A stretch of DNA of 15,677 bases from Candidatus Zixiibacteriota bacterium (lineage in GTDB: Bacteria; Zixibacteria; MSB-5A5; GN15; PGXB01). The stretch's first letter is position 1. Each line of letters starts with the position of its first letter. Location: the NCBI GenBank assembly GCA_030591405.1, contig JAUVBC010000009.1:1-15677 (forward strand), written 5' to 3'. A program made the translations under genes and the position numbers. Under the pieces are notes generated by a model. That model was not told where the DNA came from, did no database searches, and worked only from the letters and a program-made list of their open reading frames with translations. Shown piece after piece: positions 7,612-14,722 of this stretch.

Positions 7612-8463
7612 ATGAAAAACTTATTAATCACAATGATGCTGATACTTTTTGGTGCGGCTAACCTGATGTCAGGTTCTGCCGTTACCATAAAAGGTTCTGA
7701 CACCTTGGTCCGCCTCGGGCAGAGATGGGCCGAAGAGTATATGAAAAATAATCCCGAAGCTGTTATTCAGGTATCTGGAGGAGGATCAGGTACCGGTATC
7801 GCGGCCCTTCTGAATGGCTCTACCGACGTTTGCGAAGCATCACGGGATATGAAAGAGAAAGAATACAAACTGGCCGAAAAAAAAGGAATCAAGCCTTATC
7901 GGGTTTCAGTTGCTCTTGATGGTATTGCGGTATTTTTAAATGAAAGCAACAAAGTCAAGAACCTGAATTTCGCTCAGCTAAAAGGTATCTACACCGGCGC
8001 CATTACCAATTGGAAAGAAGTCGGCGGCAATGACACCAGGATTATCATTTACGGCCGTGAAAACAATTCAGGGACTTATTCCTTCTTTAAGAAACAAGTG
8101 TTAAACAAGGAAGATTATTCAGATTATACGCAAACTTTGCCTGGAACTGCCGCAGTTGTTAATGCCGTTTCCAAGGATAAAAATGGTATCGGTTATGGTG
8201 GTATTGCCTGGGCAAAGGGAGTAAAATTTGCGGCCGTGGCCAAAAATGAGGACGGCAAATATGTTATTCCGTCATTGGAAACTGTATCCAATGGCAGCTA
8301 TCCGATCTCAAGAGATTTGTACTGGTTCTTCAACGGCAAACCAGAGGGTGAACTGAAAAAGCTGGTCAACTGGGTATTATCGGAAGAAGGTCAAAAAGTT
8401 GCCGAGGAAATTGACTATGTTCCGCTGTCAAAGGAACGAGCGAAAGCAAGTCTGGTAAAATAG
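7612..8463 (+). CDS. pstS: phosphate ABC transporter substrate-binding protein PstS
   Basis: This is the periplasmic phosphate-binding protein that delivers phosphate to PstC/PstA. It has a signal peptide (hydrophobic residues about 4-20, cleavage near SGSA-V) with no lipobox cysteine, so it is soluble rather than lipid-anchored. Phosphate-contact motifs are KGSDTLVRLGQRWAEEY near the start, VSGGGSGTGIAALLNGSTDV, ASRDMKEKE, and RENNSGTYSFF. Its 283 residues are typical for the shorter PstS type. The ribosome-binding site GGAGGA (7603-7608) is strong. The next gene, pstC, is 69 bp away, across a long hairpin. Confidence 0.95.
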   Translation: MKNLLITMMLILFGAANLMSGSAVTIKGSDTLVRLGQRWAEEYMKNNPEAVIQVSGGGSGTGIAALLNGSTDVCEASRDMKEKEYKLAEKKGIKPYRVSVALDGIAVFLNESNKVKNLNFAQLKGIYTGAITNWKEVGGNDTRIIIYGRENNSGTYSFFKKQVLNKEDYSDYTQTLPGTAAVVNAVSKDKNGIGYGGIAWAKGVKFAAVAKNEDGKYVIPSLETVSNGSYPISRDLYWFFNGKPEGELKKLVNWVLSEEGQKVAEEIDYVPLSKERAKASLVK

Positions 8464-8491
8464 TACTATTAAACCTCCATTGGTTAATAGG

Positions 8492-8531
8492 CACATTCGG
8501 GATGGTTATATCATAATCGTCCCGAATTGTG
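8492..8531 (+). promoter_or_regulatory. long intercistronic hairpin between pstS and pstC
   Basis: The two arms 8492-8509 and 8513-8531 pair almost throughout: CACATTCGGGA against TCCCGAATTGTG with a single bulged T (8528), continuing inward through GGTTAT against ATAATC with two G-U pairs, leaving a 3-base loop. The right arm ends one base before the pstC ATG (8533), so the fold covers the place where its ribosome-binding site should be. There is no T-run, so this is not a standard terminator. It could protect pstS mRNA or lower pstC translation. Confidence 0.65.
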
Positions 8532-8532
8532 A

Positions 8533-9498
8533 ATGAATATGAAAGAGCTGAAATTTAAACAAAAGTCACGACTCTGGGAATTTCTCGGTGAAAAATTTAT
8601 AGCGGTAAATGCTTTTGTCGCTTTAATTGCCATTATCCTGATTTTTATTTTCATTTTTAAAGAGGCGGTTCCGATATTTACCGATCCGGAAATTCGAGAA
8701 GAAGTTACTCTGGGAAAGATGGTATTCAAGCAGGAGTTTTATGAAGGTCGTGACGCCAAATGGTCATGGCAGCCAAATTCCGAAGTCCCCAAATATTCAT
8801 TATTTGCCTTATTTATTGGCACTTTAAAAGCGGCTATAATTGCGATGCTTTTTGCGATTCCTCTGGGAATTGGTGCGGCGATATATTCTTCGGAATTTGC
8901 AGGCAAACGAATGCGGGAAATTATCAAACCGGTTATAGAATTGCTGGCCGGGATTCCTTCAGTAGTCCTCGGTTTTTTTGCTTTAATAGTTCTTGCTACA
9001 TTTCTTCAGAATTTGTTTGGATTAACTTTTCGCCTGAATGCCCTCAATGCCGGTATTGCTCTCGGTATTGCAATTATTCCGATTATCTTCACGGTTGCCG
9101 AGGATGCGATGACTTCGGTTCCACGTTCTTTGCGTGAAGCCGCCACAGCGCTTGGGGCCAATCAGTGGCAAGTCTCTCTTACTGTTGTTTTGCCGGCTGC
9201 TCTTCCCGGACTTTCGGCCGGAGTTGTTTTGGGATTTGGTCGAGCCATTGGCGAAACAATGATTGTCCTTTTGGCTTCAGGAAATGCCGCCATAATATCG
9301 GCCAATTTTGTCGATTCGGTCAGAACCTTTTCAGCCACAATTGCGGCGGAGTTGGCTGAAGTTGTGTTTGGAAGCGGTCATTACTCAGTGCTGTTTTTTA
9401 TCGGATCGTTATTATTTGTATTCACCTTTATTATTAATTTCAGCGGTGATATGCTTTTGACACGAATTAAATCCAGATTTCAGGGGAAAATGAATTGA
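8533..9498 (+). CDS. pstC: phosphate ABC transporter permease PstC
   Basis: This is one of two inner-membrane permease subunits of the Pst importer. The 321-residue protein has a first helix at about 25-47, then a periplasmic loop of about 45 residues (EVTLGKMVFKQEFYEGRDAK and on), then five further hydrophobic segments. The binding-protein-dependent permease signature carrying the EAA loop is EDAMTSVPRSLREAATALGA, followed by GRAIGETMIVLLASGN, typical of PstC. Starts at 8533 or 8539 are both possible. Neither has a recognisable Shine-Dalgarno site, and both sit against the intercistronic hairpin, so expression may be lower than pstS or depend on coupling. It overlaps pstA by 3 bases. Confidence 0.94.
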   Translation: MNMKELKFKQKSRLWEFLGEKFIAVNAFVALIAIILIFIFIFKEAVPIFTDPEIREEVTLGKMVFKQEFYEGRDAKWSWQPNSEVPKYSLFALFIGTLKAAIIAMLFAIPLGIGAAIYSSEFAGKRMREIIKPVIELLAGIPSVVLGFFALIVLATFLQNLFGLTFRLNALNAGIALGIAIIPIIFTVAEDAMTSVPRSLREAATALGANQWQVSLTVVLPAALPGLSAGVVLGFGRAIGETMIVLLASGNAAIISANFVDSVRTFSATIAAELAEVVFGSGHYSVLFFIGSLLFVFTFIINFSGDMLLTRIKSRFQGKMN

Positions 9499-10460
9499 CG
9501 TCGACAGCATCCAAAATAATAGATACAGGACAAATCGCAACAAATGGGCTTGATTTCAAACCAAAGACTCAAGGGAATATTCCGCGCGGCCTAACATTAT
9601 TGGCCGTAATAATAATAATCCTGATACTGGCGATTATACTCGGTAACATAATTTATGGCGGCGTTGGAACGATTAACTGGGAATTTTTATCCCATCCGCC
9701 TGAAAATGGAATGGAATCCGGTGGTATTGTCCCGGCTATTTTTGGAACCGTGTTTCTTGTTATCCTGATGGTTATTGCGGTTATCCCGGTTGGAGTTTTT
9801 ACTGCAATTTATTTGCATGAGTACACTTCACCAGTTTCGAGATTGACCAGATTAATACGGGTAGCCATCAACAATCTGGCCGGAGTACCCTCAATTGTGT
9901 TTGGGCTTTTCGGCCTGGGCTTTTTTATCGCATTTATCGGCGGTGGTCTGGATTCCATTTTTTACAATTCGGAAGGTCCGGTTTGGGGGCAGCCGGCAAT
10001 AATTTGGGCATCGCTGACTTTAGCACTTTTGACCCTTCCTGTCGTAATTATATCTACCGAAGAGGCGATACGAACCATCCCTCGCGAATTAATAGAGGCA
10101 AGTTATGCATTGGGCGGGACTAAACTGCAGACTATCATCCGGATTATTATTCCTCAGGCACTACCGGGAATACTTACCGGATCGATTTTGGCCGTAAGTC
10201 GTGGAGCGGGTGAGGTGGCACCCATAATGTTTACCGGGGCCGCCTATTATTTGCCATATTTACCATCGAAGCTTAATGATCAATTTATGGAAATGGGCTA
10301 TCATATATTTGTTATGGCGACCCAATCGCCCGATATTGAAGCGACCAAACCGATTTTATATGGGACGGTTTTAGTTTTATTGATTCTTACTTTCCTATTG
10401 AATTTTATCGCCATATATATTCGTTCCGGTATGAGGAGAAGACGTGCAAGCTTACAATAA
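9495..10460 (+). CDS. pstA: phosphate ABC transporter permease PstA
   Basis: This is the second permease subunit of the Pst importer, pairing with PstC. It has 321 residues and six hydrophobic segments, the first at about 33-55. Family motifs are NNLAGVPSIVFGLFGLGFF, and the EAA loop EEAIRTIPRELIEASYALGG, followed by SRGAGEVAPIMFTGAAYYLP, characteristic of PstA. The start is TTG at 9495, overlapping the pstC stop (TTGA) and preceded at 7 bases by AGGGGA (9482-9487); no in-frame ATG near the start is as well placed. The long N-terminal stretch before helix 1 is polar and cytoplasmic. Confidence 0.93.
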   Translation: MTSTASKIIDTGQIATNGLDFKPKTQGNIPRGLTLLAVIIIILILAIILGNIIYGGVGTINWEFLSHPPENGMESGGIVPAIFGTVFLVILMVIAVIPVGVFTAIYLHEYTSPVSRLTRLIRVAINNLAGVPSIVFGLFGLGFFIAFIGGGLDSIFYNSEGPVWGQPAIIWASLTLALLTLPVVIISTEEAIRTIPRELIEASYALGGTKLQTIIRIIIPQALPGILTGSILAVSRGAGEVAPIMFTGAAYYLPYLPSKLNDQFMEMGYHIFVMATQSPDIEATKPILYGTVLVLLILTFLLNFIAIYIRSGMRRRRASLQ

Positions 10461-11277
10461 TTCCGCAGACGAAATTATAAAAAAATCATCGATTGATGAA
10501 ACTGATAAAGAGATGTACAGGTCTGCATATAAGATGACGATAGAAAACCTTGATTTCTGGTACGGTAATAATAAAGTCCTGCATGATGTCTCACTCAATA
10601 TTGAGGAAAATAAAGTAACGGCTCTAATCGGCCCCTCCGGCTGTGGGAAATCGACATTCTTAAGGACCTTAAACAGAATGAACGATACTATTCCGGGAAC
10701 GAGGATAAATGGAATTATTAAACTTGATGATATAAATATATATACAGGTATCAAAGATGTTTCTCAGATTAGAACCCGCGTCGGTATGGTATTTCAGAAA
10801 TCAAATCCATTTCCGAAATCGATTTATGACAATGTTGCCTATGGACTAAAAGTTAACGGCATCAAAGACAAAAATCTTATAGCCGAATTGGTCGAAGAGT
10901 CACTTATTCAGGCGGCATTATGGGATGAGGTCAAAGACAATCTCGATCATAGCGCCTATATGCTGTCTGGTGGACAGCAGCAGAGATTGTGTATCGCCAG
11001 AGCGTTAGCTATCAGGCCGGAAGTAATCCTGATGGATGAACCGGCTTCGGCATTGGATCCTATTTCAACATCTAAAATTGAAGATCTCATTGGAATTTTG
11101 AAAAAGAAATATACGATAATTATAGTAACTCACAACATGCAGCAGGCGGCGCGGGTATCTGATTACACTGCCTTTTTCTTTCAGGGAGATTTGGTTGAAT
11201 TTGGAGCGACCAAAGAGATATTTACACGGCCGCAAAAGAAAAAAACCGAAGATTATATAACCGGACGTTTTGGATAA
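10444..11277 (+). CDS. pstB: phosphate ABC transporter ATP-binding protein PstB
   Basis: This is the cytoplasmic ATPase that powers PstCA. Motifs in order are Walker A GPSGCGKST (residues 63-71), a Q-loop in MVFQKSNPFPKSI, which is diagnostic for PstB, signature LSGGQQQR (174-181), Walker B VILMDEP (194-200) and switch His H230 in VTHNM. The GTG start at 10444 is favoured by GAGGAGA (10433-10439) at 4 bases, giving a 17-base overlap with pstA and about 30 extra residues before the ABC domain. In-frame ATG codons at 10513 and 10534 would give a more standard length. Together with PstSCA it forms the high-affinity phosphate importer. Confidence 0.95.
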   Translation: MQAYNNSADEIIKKSSIDETDKEMYRSAYKMTIENLDFWYGNNKVLHDVSLNIEENKVTALIGPSGCGKSTFLRTLNRMNDTIPGTRINGIIKLDDINIYTGIKDVSQIRTRVGMVFQKSNPFPKSIYDNVAYGLKVNGIKDKNLIAELVEESLIQAALWDEVKDNLDHSAYMLSGGQQQRLCIARALAIRPEVILMDEPASALDPISTSKIEDLIGILKKKYTIIIVTHNMQQAARVSDYTAFFFQGDLVEFGATKEIFTRPQKKKTEDYITGRFG

Positions 11278-11289
11278 TGAAATGAGGAT

Positions 11290-11949
11290 ATGATGACAAA
11301 ACATTTTCAAAATGAAATAGAGATACTAAAGAAAAAGATACTTCATCTGGCCGCAATGGTCGAGGAAAATCTGCAGTTTGCCGTTGAGTCTATAACGGAA
11401 TTTGATATTGATCTGGCTGATAAAGTAATTAAATCTGACCCGGTCGTCGATTCCCTGGAAGTGGAAGTGGAGGAAGATTGTCTCAAAATTCTTGCCCTGC
11501 ATCAACCTGTTGCGGCGGATTTGAGATATGTTATAGCGGTCTTAAAAATAAACAATGATCTTGAGAGGATCGCCGACCTCGCAGTAAATATTGCTGAAAG
11601 AACCAAAACCATAAACCGTCATTCCCAGGTAGAAATACCGTTTGATCTGCATGAAATGCTGAACATAGCTGTCGAAATGGTCAAAAGCAGTGTTGATGCT
11701 CTTGTTACCAATAACACCAAAAAAGCGTATCAGGTAATAGGTGAGGACGATAAAATCGATGATCTCGATGCGAATGCATTTGAAGTAGTTCAGAAACAGA
11801 TTTGTATCCATGCCAAATATACTGAATATTATGTAAGTCTATTGAGTGTCTCAAGAAATCTTGAACGGATTTCCGACCATGCAACCAATATTGCCGAAGA
11901 TGTGATCTATATGATAGATGGTGAAATAGTCCGCCATAAAACTGAGTAA
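11290..11949 (+). CDS. phoU: phosphate signalling regulator PhoU
   Basis: PhoU couples the Pst transporter to the PhoR kinase, repressing the regulon when phosphate is plentiful. The 219-residue all-helical protein has two PhoU repeats: the first ends with LHQPVAADLRYVIAVLKINN and DLERIADLAVNIAER, the second with SVSRNLERISDHATNIAEDV. The ExxxD-type metal-binding motif (ERIADLAVN, ERISDHATN) is present in both. The start may be 11293 rather than 11290: GAGG (11284-11287) lies 5 bases before the second ATG but only 2 before the first. It is the last gene of the operon, 12 bp after pstB, and faces the ABC exporter genes across only 23 bp with no good terminator. Confidence 0.94.
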   Translation: MMTKHFQNEIEILKKKILHLAAMVEENLQFAVESITEFDIDLADKVIKSDPVVDSLEVEVEEDCLKILALHQPVAADLRYVIAVLKINNDLERIADLAVNIAERTKTINRHSQVEIPFDLHEMLNIAVEMVKSSVDALVTNNTKKAYQVIGEDDKIDDLDANAFEVVQKQICIHAKYTEYYVSLLSVSRNLERISDHATNIAEDVIYMIDGEIVRHKTE

Positions 11950-11972
11950 AACAAGTTTTTCTACGCGAAACT

Positions 11973-13433
11973 TTATTCATTTCTGAGAGAAACGACCGGA
12001 TCGATTTTGGCAGCACGATTGGCCGGATAATAACCGGCAAGCAGGCTGACCAGAACTCCAAATAACAAAGCAGTCAGCACCAGCCAAATAGGGATATGAA
12101 ATATCTCCATCGGTGGTACTCCCTCGTTTTCCATGAAAGTTTTTGCGACTAATGATCCGACTCGTGAAATTAGATACCCAAAGATTACTCCGCCAATTGC
12201 ACCAATCAAACCAATAAGCCCTGATTCAACCAGAAATAATCGCCTGATATCATTCATATCGGCGCCGAGCGACATCCAAATGCCGATTTCGCGCCGCCGT
12301 TCGGTAATCGACATTATCATTGTATTTATTATTCCCAATGAAGCTGTCATCAACGCAATTATCCCAATCAATCCCAGAGCAAGATTGAAATATCTGAAGA
12401 ATTGTCGTATTTCCTTGAATTGTTCGGCAAAGCTAAATGTCCTGAATCCAGCCGCTTCAATAGAATCTCGGATTGGCTCATATAGTGCATTCGGTTCCAT
12501 CATGACAGTTGCTTGCGAATAATCTTTTATGGGGCTATCAGTGTTAGCCACAAATAGATTTCCTGCCTGCAGACCGGCAAGTATTTCCGTTGGGTCCCCG
12601 GTAAAGCCGCTGGAACTGAACTCCCGGGCCGTTTCTACCGGAAGAATCAAATCTTTGAGGCGAAGTCGCCCATTACGGCGTGAGTTGAATACCCCGCACA
12701 CCAATAACGTCTCTGCTTTAGTCTCACGATTCTTCATGAAACCATCGATAAATCGATTTAACGCCCCGCCTAACTCTTCGCGAATAGCATTTTGTGCGTA
12801 TTCGACAAAACGAATCGTATCAGATTGCATTTCTCTGCGTCTTGTCTGTATTATATCTGAAAGTGGCCGAAGCATTGAAACAACACCGGAATCAATTTTT
12901 GCCAATTTAATACTAATGATCACCGGTTTGTTTAAGATACTATCAGCAGATTTGATACCAAGTTTTTCCAGGATGTCCTCAGATATCAATATTTCTCGCG
13001 ATGAATCAGCGGAGAATAGTTCGCCTGCCACGAGATTGGAAAACAGTTTTGTTTCCACTGCTTTGGATGGCAATGCCTGAGCAGAGACTGTTTTTTCAGA
13101 ATCACCTAATTTAATACCCAAATCCAGTGACTCAAAGGGATAGACAAGTTCAACTCCGGGGATTTTTTCAATATATTCGAGTGCCGCATTATTAAGTTCC
13201 GCGACGGTACTGGAATCAGTCTCTTGGGTGTTTTTGGGATAAACCTGAATGACAGACAATAGACCAAGCTTTTCAAACTGTTCGGCAATATTGCGCTGCA
13301 TCCCTGCACCAAAAGATAGCATCGCCACAAATGCGGCGATTGCGATGACAATTCCGGAAAATGTCAGAACCGAGCGAAGTTTCATTCTCCAGAGGTTTCC
13401 AGTTGCTGTCGCAATTAGATCACGAAAGGTCAT
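11973..13433 (-). CDS. MacB/FtsX-type ABC transporter permease
   Basis: This is the membrane subunit of a mechanotransmission-type ABC system (MacB/LolCE class), partner of the ATPase encoded just upstream. The 486-residue protein has the expected plan: one N-terminal helix (about 20-42, after NLWRMKLRSVLTFSGIVIAI), a large extracytoplasmic MacB_PCD-like domain (about 45-360), and an FtsX domain with three helices (about 362-478). The FtsX part includes MTASLGIINTMIMSITERRREIGIWMSLGA, split here only by family convention, and the ending YYPANRAAKIDPVVSLRNE. The start at 13433 follows AGGAAAGGAAACC and begins MTFRDLIATA like its family, overlapping the ATPase stop by 14 bases. About 55 charged residues around 190-250 look like an insertion in the periplasmic domain. 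No MacA-like adaptor or TolC gene is present. Substrate unknown. Confidence 0.88.
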   Translation of the reverse strand: MTFRDLIATATGNLWRMKLRSVLTFSGIVIAIAAFVAMLSFGAGMQRNIAEQFEKLGLLSVIQVYPKNTQETDSSTVAELNNAALEYIEKIPGVELVYPFESLDLGIKLGDSEKTVSAQALPSKAVETKLFSNLVAGELFSADSSREILISEDILEKLGIKSADSILNKPVIISIKLAKIDSGVVSMLRPLSDIIQTRRREMQSDTIRFVEYAQNAIREELGGALNRFIDGFMKNRETKAETLLVCGVFNSRRNGRLRLKDLILPVETAREFSSSGFTGDPTEILAGLQAGNLFVANTDSPIKDYSQATVMMEPNALYEPIRDSIEAAGFRTFSFAEQFKEIRQFFRYFNLALGLIGIIALMTASLGIINTMIMSITERRREIGIWMSLGADMNDIRRLFLVESGLIGLIGAIGGVIFGYLISRVGSLVAKTFMENEGVPPMEIFHIPIWLVLTALLFGVLVSLLAGYYPANRAAKIDPVVSLRNE

Positions 13434-14124
13434 TTGGTTTCCTTTCCTGATCAACAATTTGCCCGTAGTGCATCTGCATAATTTTGTTGGACACATTATT
13501 CGCAAGAGTGAGATCGTGAGTCACCATTATAATGGTTAATCCCTGTTTGTTCAGCTCAGATAACAGGGCCATGATGTCATTTGTATTTTTTTCATCCAGA
13601 TTGCCGGTTGGCTCATCGGCAAAGAGAATATCGGGACTTTTTACAAGAGCACGAGCGATTGCTACCCGCTGCTGTTCGCCGCCAGAAAGATCGGCCGGCC
13701 GATGATCAGATCTATCGGCAATACCAAGTTGAGAAAGCATTTGTTCTGACAAAAATTGTCTTTTTGATTTTGGCGTTCCATTAAAATACAAGGCAAGTTC
13801 CACATTCATCAGTGCCGTAAGGTGAGGAACCAGATTAAATGCTTGAAAGACCATTCCGACTTTATTTGCTCGATATGATGATAGTTGCTGGCGATCCATG
13901 TTGCTAAACGATTTATCCTCAAAAAAGATATCGCCCGAAGTTGGTCGATCCAACCCGGCCAAAAGATTTAACATTGTTGATTTTCCCGAACCGGATGAGC
14001 CGATTAGCGATATAAAGTCCCCGCACTCAATAGATAAACTTACTGAATCGACAGCTTTAACCACAGCAGTTTTTCGCTGATAGAATCGGCAGACATTATC
14101 TGTATATAGCCACGGTTTATTCAT
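13420..14124 (-). CDS. MacB/LolD-type ABC transporter ATP-binding protein
   Basis: This cytoplasmic ATPase drives the MacB/FtsX-type permease it overlaps by 14 bases. Motifs over 234 residues are Walker A GSSGSGKST (42-50), Q-loop VFQAFNLVPHLTALMNVELA, signature LSGGEQQR (146-153), Walker B ILFADEPTGNLD (166-177) and H-loop His203 in VTHD. The sequence NLVPHLTALMNVELAL with DEPTGNLD marks the LolD/MacB/FtsE group, which moves lipoproteins, peptides or antibiotics outward or does mechanical work on envelope components, rather than importing. The ribosome-binding site is weak. Which substrate is handled cannot be told. Confidence 0.93.
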   Translation of the reverse strand: MNKPWLYTDNVCRFYQRKTAVVKAVDSVSLSIECGDFISLIGSSGSGKSTMLNLLAGLDRPTSGDIFFEDKSFSNMDRQQLSSYRANKVGMVFQAFNLVPHLTALMNVELALYFNGTPKSKRQFLSEQMLSQLGIADRSDHRPADLSGGEQQRVAIARALVKSPDILFADEPTGNLDEKNTNDIMALLSELNKQGLTIIMVTHDLTLANNVSNKIMQMHYGQIVDQERKPNDLS

Positions 14125-14146
14125 AAGTCTTATAATATACTACGAA

Positions 14147-14175
14147 ATTATATTGAAAATGTTTTTTGTTAGAAA
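14147..14175 (-). promoter_or_regulatory. possible promoter of the ABC exporter operon
   Basis: On the minus strand an exact TATAAT (plus-strand positions 14147-14152) lies 22 bp before the ATPase start. A -35 would fall near 14170-14175 (TTTCTA on the minus strand), only 3 of 6 to consensus. The region 14125-14243 is very AT-rich and holds nothing else I recognise. Confidence 0.35.
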
Positions 14176-14243
14176 AGTGTCGGAAAATCTGGTTTTTGAA
14201 AGAAATCAAACTAAAATGAATAACGAAATATCACAAATTGGAA

Positions 14244-14278
14244 AATAAAAAAGGAGACCAGCCAAAGGCTGATCTCCT
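14244..14278 (-). terminator. intrinsic terminator, minus strand
   Basis: Arms 14252-14263 (AGGAGACCAGCC) and 14267-14278 (GGCTGATCTCCT) pair with one C-A mismatch around an AAA loop. On the minus strand the stem is followed by six T, then A and four T (plus-strand A-rich stretch 14242-14252). It would end a transcript coming from the palindrome region and shield the ABC operon promoter from read-through. No convincing minus-strand gene is left upstream of it in this window. Confidence 0.75.
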
Positions 14279-14340
14279 CAGAAACAGATTCCGCCCCGAA
14301 TTGGGTTGGTAAAGTAAAAAGCTAATAATACATTATGTGT

Positions 14341-14432
14341 CCGGTTAATCTTTAGATTGACCGGGGAGTTATAGGTCAACGCTCTTAAGAGGGTTGACAT
14401 TTTTGATTCGTCAAGCCCCGGCGGGCCTTGAC
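14341..14432. repeat. three consecutive imperfect palindromes
   Basis: Palindrome 1 (14341-14364): CCGGTTAATCT pairs with AGATTGACCGG with one G-U. Palindrome 2 (14375-14398): GTCAACGCTCTT pairs with AAGAGGGTTGAC with one G-G mismatch. Palindrome 3 (14410-14432): GTCAAG-C-CCC pairs with GGG-C-CTTGAC around GGC. They lie 10 to 11 bases apart, and two share GTCAA ends. Function unknown; they may be extragenic palindromes or a folded RNA ended by the terminator at 14244-14278. The stretch 14281-14340 shows nothing I recognise. Confidence 0.6.
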
Positions 14433-14448
14433 CTTGACTATTAGGTAG

Positions 14449-14499
14449 GCCGGACATTCTTGTCCGGCATTTATTCCGGACAGACAGGAATGTCTGTCC
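14449..14499. repeat. REP-like palindrome pair, second one hit by the IS110 element
   Basis: Palindrome 4 is GCCGGACA-TTCT-TGTCCGGC (14449-14468), perfect 8-bp arms. Palindrome 5 is GGACAGACA-GGAA-TGTCTGTCC (14478-14499), perfect 9-bp arms. They share a GGACA...TGTCC core and are 9 bases apart, like the paired units of REP/BIME elements. The last base of palindrome 5 is the first base of the CT dinucleotide at which the insertion sequence joins. Genome-wide repetition cannot be shown from this window. Confidence 0.65.
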
Positions 14500-14500
14500 T
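14492..14500 (+). other. left half of the IS110 target site with CT core
   Basis: GTCTGTC (14492-14498) plus core CT (14499-14500) abut the element's left end, TGTAT at 14501. Eight of these nine bases equal the left target guide of the bridge RNA (14595-14603); only the first differs (G in DNA, T in guide). Confidence 0.8.
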
Positions 14501-14502
14501 TG

Positions 14503-14508
14503 TATATT
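14503..14508 (+). promoter_or_regulatory. -10 half of a split junction promoter (left end)
   Basis: TATATT (5 of 6 to TATAAT) lies two bases inside the left end. In an excised circle it would stand exactly 17 bases after TTGACA of the right end (15655-15660), giving a near-consensus sigma70 promoter for the bridge RNA and recombinase. Confidence 0.7.
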
Positions 14509-14547
14509 GGTCTGGCTGTAATTATCAGCCTGAATTATATTCATAAT

Positions 14548-14722
14548 AAGAGACCTCCGGTCTGGCCGAAGATCTCTTGGTGATGTCGAGATCGTTCTGT
14601 CCTTGGGACTTTTTGAGCCCGTTGGTAGCGTGATCCGACATCATTCTATTCAGGTATTAACCCGAACAGTCGCATGGGACATTGTAACACAATGAACCCG
14701 AATTTGCAAGGAAGGGGAGACC
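14548..14722 (+). ncRNA. IS110 bridge RNA (target- and donor-specifying guide RNA)
   Basis: In IS110 elements a left-end RNA binds the recombinase and pairs with both target and donor DNA. Here about 175 bases fold as follows. A 5' stem-loop pairs AAGAGA (14548-14553) with TCTCTT (14573-14578), with further inner pairs. A target-binding loop is closed by TGATGTCG/CGACATCA (14581-14588, 14636-14643) and, after a bulged A, GATC/GATC; it holds left guide TTCTGTC+CT (14595-14603), an inner hairpin GGG...CCC (14605-14620), and right guide TTGGT+AG (14622-14628). A donor-binding loop holds left guide ACAGTCGC (14666-14673), hairpin CATTGT-AAC-ACAATG (14680-14694), and right guide TTGCA+AG (14704-14710). 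CCTTGGG and ATTTGCAAGG are also in IS621 RNA as I recall it. Exact ends are uncertain. The 3' end covers the recombinase ribosome-binding site. Confidence 0.85.

Noticed and set aside
11953..11973. AAGTTT-N9-AAACTT as a terminator between phoU and the ABC permease
   Set aside because: The stem is only 6 bp, AT-rich and without a T-run on either strand.
12133..13080. Two plus-strand open frames of 129 and 183 codons inside the ABC permease gene
   Set aside because: They lie antisense to a clear FtsX-type permease, have no ribosome-binding sites and no domain signs.
13434..13505. Longer start for the ABC permease (24 extra codons)
   Set aside because: The added part is antisense-like in composition and overlaps the ATPase gene; the ATG at 13433 has a good ribosome-binding site and gives the family's normal N-terminus.
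14341..14499. CRISPR-like array
   Set aside because: The palindromes differ in sequence and length; there is no constant repeat with unique spacers and no cas gene.
14278..14544. An 88-codon minus-strand open frame ending at the terminator
   Set aside because: It runs through palindromes 1 to 5 and across the left end of the IS element, has no ribosome-binding site and resembles no protein I know. Its sequence is explained by repeats.
14627..14631. AGCGT as the right target guide
   Set aside because: It would also fit the visible AC, but it directly abuts the closing stem and is not followed by AG, the core complement, as the guide is in IS621; TTGGT-AG fits four bases instead of two.
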